Source: Deferribacteraceae bacterium
GTDB taxonomy: Bacteria > Chrysiogenota > Deferribacteres > Deferribacterales > JAISNW01
NCBI GenBank assembly: GCA_031278965.1
Contig: JAITJJ010000060.1
Location: forward strand, 1 to 10,846
Direction: 5' to 3'
Length of the DNA stretch: 10,846 bases
Position 1 is the first letter of the stretch. Every line of letters starts with the position of its first letter. The notes under the pieces are model-generated. The model was not told the DNA's origin. It worked only from the letters and a program-made list of their open reading frames with translations, and did no database searches. Shown one piece after another: positions 7,098-10,846 of this stretch. A program made the position numbers and the translations under genes.

Positions 7098-8774
7098 ATG
7101 AGCAACAAGATCCCCTTAGGCAAGTTACTGTTAAAACTTGGTTATGTGTCTGAAGAGCAGGTAGCTATTGCCGTTGAAATACAGGCTATCCGCAAAAAGC
7201 TGCTCGGCGAGATATTGACAGAGCAGTCTTTTGTCTCCGCAAGAGAAGTAGCGATGGCTATTGCTCAGCAAGCCGATAAACAGTTCATAGATGTATCGGA
7301 ATTCCCAATCTCCCCGGATGCCTTAAGGTGCCTGGATCGCAATATGTCAAAGCAGTTGGAGGTTCTCCCCCTAGCCATTAAGGAAGACAACATCCTTATG
7401 ATTGCCATGGCGGATCCTTTTGATATAAACACTATTGACATTATCTCCCGCCGCTCCGGAATGCGCCTTGAGATAACCATTTCCGACAAGGATACTATCT
7501 TAAAGCGCAGCGAAATAATGTATTATCTCTTGGAAAGACCGATTATAGAAGAGATAAAGTCCCACATAGATAAGATAAATGTCAGCGGTCAGCCTGTTGA
7601 TATCCCCAAACTGCTGGATAATATAATGAGCCATGCCATTATAGAGCGTTGCACAGATATACATATATCCCCGGAGGATAACGTTTCCCACGTTTTTTTC
7701 AGGATTGACGGCATTCTCCGCCACCAGTTCGCCTGCCCTAAAGTTATGCATCCGGCGCTTGTTTCACGGATTAAGATTCTTGCCGACCTTGATATATCAG
7801 AGCAAAGGGTTCCGCAGGACGGTTCTATGTCCTACCAATTTTTTGATGCTTCGTTTGATATTCGGGTATCAACCCTTCCCACAAGCTTCGGCGAAAATGT
7901 AGTTATGCGGATTCTCTCCAAAAATCTCTCCCTGTTCAGCCTTGAGGCGTTGGGGTTTGAGCCGGATATGCTCGCCTCCATAGTCAAGCAGTTTGAGCGT
8001 TCACAAGGGATAGTGCTTGTTACCGGACCTACAGGGAGCGGGAAAACCACAACCCTTTATGCGGGGTTGCGTAAAGTAAACTCCCTTCAGCGGAGGGTGC
8101 TGACCGCCGAAGATCCGATAGAATATAAGTTCCCTTTCATAAAGCAGACTCAGATAAACGAAAAGGCGGGATATAACTTTGCCACCGCTATGAGGGCATT
8201 TTTGCGGCAAGACCCGGACGTCATACTGCTTGGTGAGATGAGGGACGAAACCACCGCTGAGATGGCGCTTAGAGCATCCATTACCGGCCACCTTGTGCTC
8301 TCAACCCTCCACACAAACGATGCCGTTACCTCCATCCCCCGCCTTTTGGATATGAATATCAAAGATTATTTTATCGCATCAGCGCTCTCAGCGGTTATTG
8401 CCCAGCGGCTTGTCCGCAAAGTGTGCAACTTCTGCCGTGAAGATAGGGATGTACCTGCAAGCAATCTAATAAAGATGGGCTTCTTAAAAAGTATGTTAAA
8501 CAGACTTGGCATATCTGAAAAAGACACTCTTACCTTTTCCTATGGGAGAGGGTGTGAGTTTTGCAGAAAAACCGGTTATTCGGGGCGGGCGGTTATCAGC
8601 GAAATGCTGATTATGGACGCGGAATTAGGCGATATGATAGTGCGCGGACAAACCCCTATGGCAATTCTTGAGGCAGCACGGGAACGCGGGATGTGTTCAA
8701 TGATGGAAGATGGTTTACTGAAATCGTTATCAAAACTTTCCAATCCGGAAGAAATTATAAGGGTGGTGTTCTAG
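7098..8774 (+). CDS. pilB: GspE/PilB-type assembly ATPase with MshEN-like N-terminal domain
   Basis: A hexameric cytoplasmic ATPase that powers extension of a type IV pilus or the pseudopilus of a type II secretion system. The 558 residues show a MshEN-like N-terminus: two 24-residue motifs at 6-29 and 35-58, each with LG near the start and Gln at the end, joined by a five-residue spacer. This is the layout known for c-di-GMP-binding MshEN domains. Then come Walker A GPTGSGKT (310-317, Lys316), the Asp box TAEDPIEYKF, Walker B DPDVILLGEMRD (372-383, Glu380) and the His box TGHLVLSTLHTND (396-408). A zinc-binding tetracysteine is formed by CNFC (443-446) and CEFC (486-489), typical of GspE/PilB extension ATPases and absent from PilT. 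The ribosome site is poor (GGGCGG three bases before the ATG). The stop is one base before the pilC-like ATG. PilB, GspE and MshE cannot be separated without a genome-wide view. Confidence 0.93.
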   Translation: MSNKIPLGKLLLKLGYVSEEQVAIAVEIQAIRKKLLGEILTEQSFVSAREVAMAIAQQADKQFIDVSEFPISPDALRCLDRNMSKQLEVLPLAIKEDNILMIAMADPFDINTIDIISRRSGMRLEITISDKDTILKRSEIMYYLLERPIIEEIKSHIDKINVSGQPVDIPKLLDNIMSHAIIERCTDIHISPEDNVSHVFFRIDGILRHQFACPKVMHPALVSRIKILADLDISEQRVPQDGSMSYQFFDASFDIRVSTLPTSFGENVVMRILSKNLSLFSLEALGFEPDMLASIVKQFERSQGIVLVTGPTGSGKTTTLYAGLRKVNSLQRRVLTAEDPIEYKFPFIKQTQINEKAGYNFATAMRAFLRQDPDVILLGEMRDETTAEMALRASITGHLVLSTLHTNDAVTSIPRLLDMNIKDYFIASALSAVIAQRLVRKVCNFCREDRDVPASNLIKMGFLKSMLNRLGISEKDTLTFSYGRGCEFCRKTGYSGRAVISEMLIMDAELGDMIVRGQTPMAILEAARERGMCSMMEDGLLKSLSKLSNPEEIIRVVF

Positions 8775-8775
8775 T

Positions 8776-9993
8776 ATGATTACTTACAAGATTCATACCA
8801 TAGATGAAATGGGGAAGAATCAGGTTAAGACGCTTGAGATTGCCAACGAATCCCAGCTTCAGCAATATCTTGACATAATGAACCTGAATGTTGTCAAGGT
8901 TGAGCCTGTGCCCGGCTATATGAAATATCTTGATGTTAGAAAAATTTTCGGCAGGATAAAGACGGGGCAGATCATTGAAATACTTGAAAATATGCACGTT
9001 GTTGTTCGTTCAGGTCTTTCAATGAACACAGCTCTCCTTGATCTGGCAAAGGAAGCGGACACCCCGCAGATTGCCAATATATTGACGGATATATCCTACA
9101 GTATTCAGCTTAGCTCTTCCCTGTCAGCCGCAATGGAACGCCACCCAAAAGTCTTCTCCTCAACGGTCGTAGGGCTTATCAAGATAGGCGAGGAAACAGG
9201 GGAGCTGGAATCCACCTTGAAAGATGCGGCAATATACCTGAAACGGATAGATAACCTCACCTCCAAATTAAAATCCGCAATCATCCTCCCTGTATTTACG
9301 TTGGTTATGATGATGGGTGCTATGGCTTTCTGGATGATTGTGGTAATGCCGAGTTTAATTGATGTATTTGAATCTTTTGATATGGAGCTTCCGTTTATAA
9401 CGCGGGTAATCATAGGCTCTTATTATTTCTTGCAGGCAAACGCCGTTCAGGTTCTTATTGTTCTGGTTGTTGCAATTGTAGCGTTTATCGTGGCGAAAAG
9501 GAAGGTATATGCCGTGCAGTTTAAGGTAGACCAAATGCTGTTGAAGCTGCCGGTGATCGGGATAACCTTAAGCTATTATAACTATGCGTTTGTTGCCGAA
9601 TATACAAGGCTTATGGTGGCGGCGGGGCTCCCGCTCTTTCAAGCCCTTGGCATATTAAGCGAATCCCTTAAAAATCTTGTTTTCAAAACAGGGGTTACAA
9701 GAGCGCGGGATCTCATAAGCTCAGGCAGAACCTTTTCAAGCTCCATAAGCGAGTTGCAAATGTTTACCCCTCTTGTGGTGCGCATGATCTCTGTGGGAGA
9801 ACAAACGGGCAGTTTGGAAGCCCAACTTGAGTATGTATCAAAGTATTACTATGATAAGGTTGACTATATATCCGAGAATATCGCTGCTCTCATTCAACCG
9901 GTTCTTACGGTCATATTAGGGTTTTTCCTGATTATAATTATGGCGGGTTTCTTAGGTCCTATCTCCGAAATGGTAACCAATATAGGGAAATAA
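8776..9993 (+). CDS. pilC: GspF/PilC-type inner-membrane platform protein
   Basis: A polytopic inner-membrane protein that couples the GspE/PilB ATPase to assembly of pilin or pseudopilin. The 405 residues carry the two repeated T2SSF cytoplasmic domains, each with its landmark: IGEETGEL at 137-144 and VGEQTGSL at 340-347. Three membrane segments are visible at about 168-193, 222-241 and 373-396, as usual for the family. The first 60 residues (YKIHTIDEMGKNQVKTLEI and on) match the small N-terminal domain of this family in outline. It begins one base after the pilB-like stop, with GGGTGGTG just upstream inside that gene, so the two are co-translated. No pilin, pseudopilin, prepilin peptidase or PilT gene follows; the next gene is an aminopeptidase, so the rest of the machine must be encoded elsewhere. 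Confidence 0.95.
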   Translation: MITYKIHTIDEMGKNQVKTLEIANESQLQQYLDIMNLNVVKVEPVPGYMKYLDVRKIFGRIKTGQIIEILENMHVVVRSGLSMNTALLDLAKEADTPQIANILTDISYSIQLSSSLSAAMERHPKVFSSTVVGLIKIGEETGELESTLKDAAIYLKRIDNLTSKLKSAIILPVFTLVMMMGAMAFWMIVVMPSLIDVFESFDMELPFITRVIIGSYYFLQANAVQVLIVLVVAIVAFIVAKRKVYAVQFKVDQMLLKLPVIGITLSYYNYAFVAEYTRLMVAAGLPLFQALGILSESLKNLVFKTGVTRARDLISSGRTFSSSISELQMFTPLVVRMISVGEQTGSLEAQLEYVSKYYYDKVDYISENIAALIQPVLTVILGFFLIIIMAGFLGPISEMVTNIGK

Positions 9994-10011
9994 ATGTTTC
10001 AGCTCTTTTTT

Positions 10012-10036
10012 GCGAAGGGCATTAACATCCCTTTGC
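10012..10036 (+). terminator. probable terminator after the pilC-like gene
   Basis: GCGAAGGG (10012-10019) pairs with CCCTTTGC (10029-10036) as an 8-bp stem with one G-T pair and a nine-base loop, followed by TTTAAAATT. The T tract is short, so termination may be partial. The stem starts 19 bases after the pilC-like stop, a natural place for it. Confidence 0.45.
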
Positions 10037-10120
10037 TTTAAAATTCAACCCTTAATTCGCCTGTTTGGCGTAAGGCGGCTAACGTTTCCCTTGAATTTTG
10101 GCGCGGGATAGCGGAGCGTT

Positions 10121-10357
10121 ATGCAAAAAACTCCGATTCGTTTCTTGCTGCTGTTCATATCCGTTGCATTGCTGTTTGCCCGAAAATCTATTGACGATAA
10201 TATGCAAAAAACCTTTGTCTCTTTTATTTTTTTGTCTTTTGTGCTATCTTGCCCCGTTAAGAAAAAAGTGTCAAGGCCGGGTTTTCAAAAAACTGTTGCG
10301 GTGTTTTGCAGAGAACCGTTGGGGATTGAGTTCCTTCTTTCTATAAATGTAATTTAA
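10121..10357 (+). CDS. doubtful small hydrophobic ORF
   Basis: A 78-codon frame with GGAG four bases before the ATG. The first 20 residues are strongly hydrophobic (IRFLLLFISVALLFA). An in-frame Met at codon 28 begins a second hydrophobic stretch ending in VLSC, which looks like a lipoprotein signal. Both starts read MQKT because they sit on the 12-base direct repeat. However, the DNA is T-rich, which by itself yields Phe/Leu-rich translations, the tail shows no motif, and the likely aminopeptidase promoter lies inside the frame. I rate it more likely non-coding than coding. Confidence 0.2.
   Translation: MQKTPIRFLLLFISVALLFARKSIDDNMQKTFVSFIFLSFVLSCPVKKKVSRPGFQKTVAVFCREPLGIEFLLSINVI
10319..10347 (+). 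promoter_or_regulatory. candidate promoter for the aminopeptidase gene
   Basis: TTGGGG (10319-10324) and TATAAA (10342-10347) are separated by 17 bases. The -10 matches five of six positions and the -35 three. The predicted start near 10354 leaves a leader of about 20 bases that contains the GGAGG ribosome site. Confidence 0.4.
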
Positions 10358-10374
10358 GTTTACGGAGGTATTAC

Positions 10375-10846
10375 ATGAAAATATCCTGCCGCAATAAGAT
10401 GGCGGTTAATTCACGCAAGGATGCAATTATTATCCCTGTATATAAAAATATCCCCTCTCTGCGGAGTATTACGGGGAAAACCATTGATGACGAGGTTCAG
10501 GCGATCTTGGCATCCGATTATTTTAATTTTGAAAAAGAAGAGATGAATGCATTTTATGTTCCCCTTGACGGAAAACTTAAAAAAGTGATCTTGATGAGTG
10601 TTCCCAAAGAACTGGAGTACTCTTCCGAATATCGGGCATTGGGCGCCAAAGCTGCCAGAGCTCTTTTAGACGGGAAGTTATATTCATTTTCCATTATAGC
10701 TCTTGAGGATATATACAACGAAAAAAAGGATTTTTTCTATACCGCTGCCTTTATTGAAGGGGTACTCTTTGCAAATTATAATTTTAATGCGCTTAAACAT
10801 GAGGAAGTTGCAGAGCTTGATGAAGCGGAAATTATCACTGCTTCCG
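10375..10846 (+). CDS. pepA: leucyl (cytosol, M17) aminopeptidase, N-terminal part
   Basis: The frame is open from an ATG at 10375 to the window edge, giving 157 residues. GGAGG at 10364-10368, six bases upstream, is the best ribosome site in the window and fixes the start. The fragment resembles the non-catalytic N-terminal domain of M17 leucyl aminopeptidases: an IIIPVYKN strand near 18-24, then ASDYFNFEKEE, YRALGAKAARALL at 86-98 and AAFIEGVLFANYNFNALK at 124-141. The last matches the family pattern of a helix with EG, then YxF and K. The catalytic, two-metal C-terminal domain lies beyond the window. Family members usually run near 480-500 residues, so about a third is present. It acts in the cytosol in peptide turnover, and some homologues also bind DNA. 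It probably has its own promoter. Confidence 0.85.
   Translation, partial: MKISCRNKMAVNSRKDAIIIPVYKNIPSLRSITGKTIDDEVQAILASDYFNFEKEEMNAFYVPLDGKLKKVILMSVPKELEYSSEYRALGAKAARALLDGKLYSFSIIALEDIYNEKKDFFYTAAFIEGVLFANYNFNALKHEEVAELDEAEIITAS

Larger units (their letters stand above)
10037..10374. other. gene-poor gap with minor repeats
   Basis: About 340 bases lie between the terminator hairpin and the aminopeptidase start. They contain a small CGCC/GGCG hairpin (10058-10070), a 12-base direct repeat (TATGCAAAAAAC at 10120-10131 and 10201-10212) with a shorter related copy near 10286, and a T-rich stretch at about 10214-10245. One doubtful hydrophobic ORF and one candidate promoter are listed separately. 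I see no riboswitch or RNA gene that I can support. Confidence 0.5.

Noticed and set aside
7081..10086. CTAACGTT occurs both before pilB (7081-7088) and after pilC (10079-10086), as if flanking a mobile unit.
   Set aside because: An eight-base match is expected by chance in a window of this size, and nothing else marks an insertion.
10075..10127. Possible integron attC-like site (CTAACG ... CGTTATGC) after the pilC-like gene.
   Set aside because: The outer boxes pair over only five bases, the core sites do not match each other at two positions, and there is no integrase or cassette array.
10098..10346. 82-codon plus-strand frame overlapping the small hydrophobic ORF.
   Set aside because: It is Cys/Leu-rich with no domain and no ribosome site, and reads like a chance frame in T-rich intergenic DNA.

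Overview
The window looks like chromosomal DNA from a free-living or host-associated Gram-negative bacterium. It encodes a short HisZ, a type IV pilus/type II secretion assembly ATPase with its inner-membrane platform protein, and a cyclic di-GMP turnover protein. The lineage cannot be fixed from sequence alone. The EAL-CBS-GGDEF protein and the hisZ-purA pairing would fit Deferribacterota-like or delta-proteobacterial-like groups, but that is only an impression. I see no rRNA or tRNA, transposase, phage gene or CRISPR array.

Left half (about 96-4877, minus strand): five closely spaced co-directional genes that look like one operon read right to left. The order is hisZ (regulatory subunit of ATP phosphoribosyltransferase), purA (adenylosuccinate synthetase), a neuB-type sialic/nonulosonic acid synthase, a Crp/Fnr-family regulator, and an unrecognised 187-residue protein. 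Junctions are 15 bp, a 4-bp ATGA overlap, 33 bp and 31 bp. A good sigma70-type promoter lies upstream of hisZ. HisZ and PurA are linked through purine metabolism: histidine synthesis consumes ATP and releases AICAR, which returns to IMP, the substrate of PurA. NeuB, apparently coupled in translation to PurA, is the unexpected member. A fragment of a convergent plus-strand gene may end at the extreme left edge.

Middle and right (5156-9993, plus strand): after an AT-rich divergent intergenic region comes an EAL-CBS-GGDEF protein with a complete phosphodiesterase motif set. It is followed by a GspE/PilB ATPase whose N-terminus matches the c-di-GMP-binding MshEN motif layout, and then by a GspF/PilC platform protein. 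Together these suggest a local circuit in which c-di-GMP made or degraded by the first protein could be sensed by the second to control pilus or secretion assembly. This is an inference.

Right end (9994-10846): a 381-bp gap holds a probable terminator hairpin, a doubtful small hydrophobic ORF and a candidate promoter. It is followed by the N-terminal 157 residues of a leucyl (cytosol, M17) aminopeptidase that runs off the window.

Most of the window is recognisable core or accessory housekeeping. The points most worth checking are the PurA/NeuB coupling, the c-di-GMP/PilB module, and the unrecognised protein at 96-659 with its odd start and incomplete nuclease-like motif.
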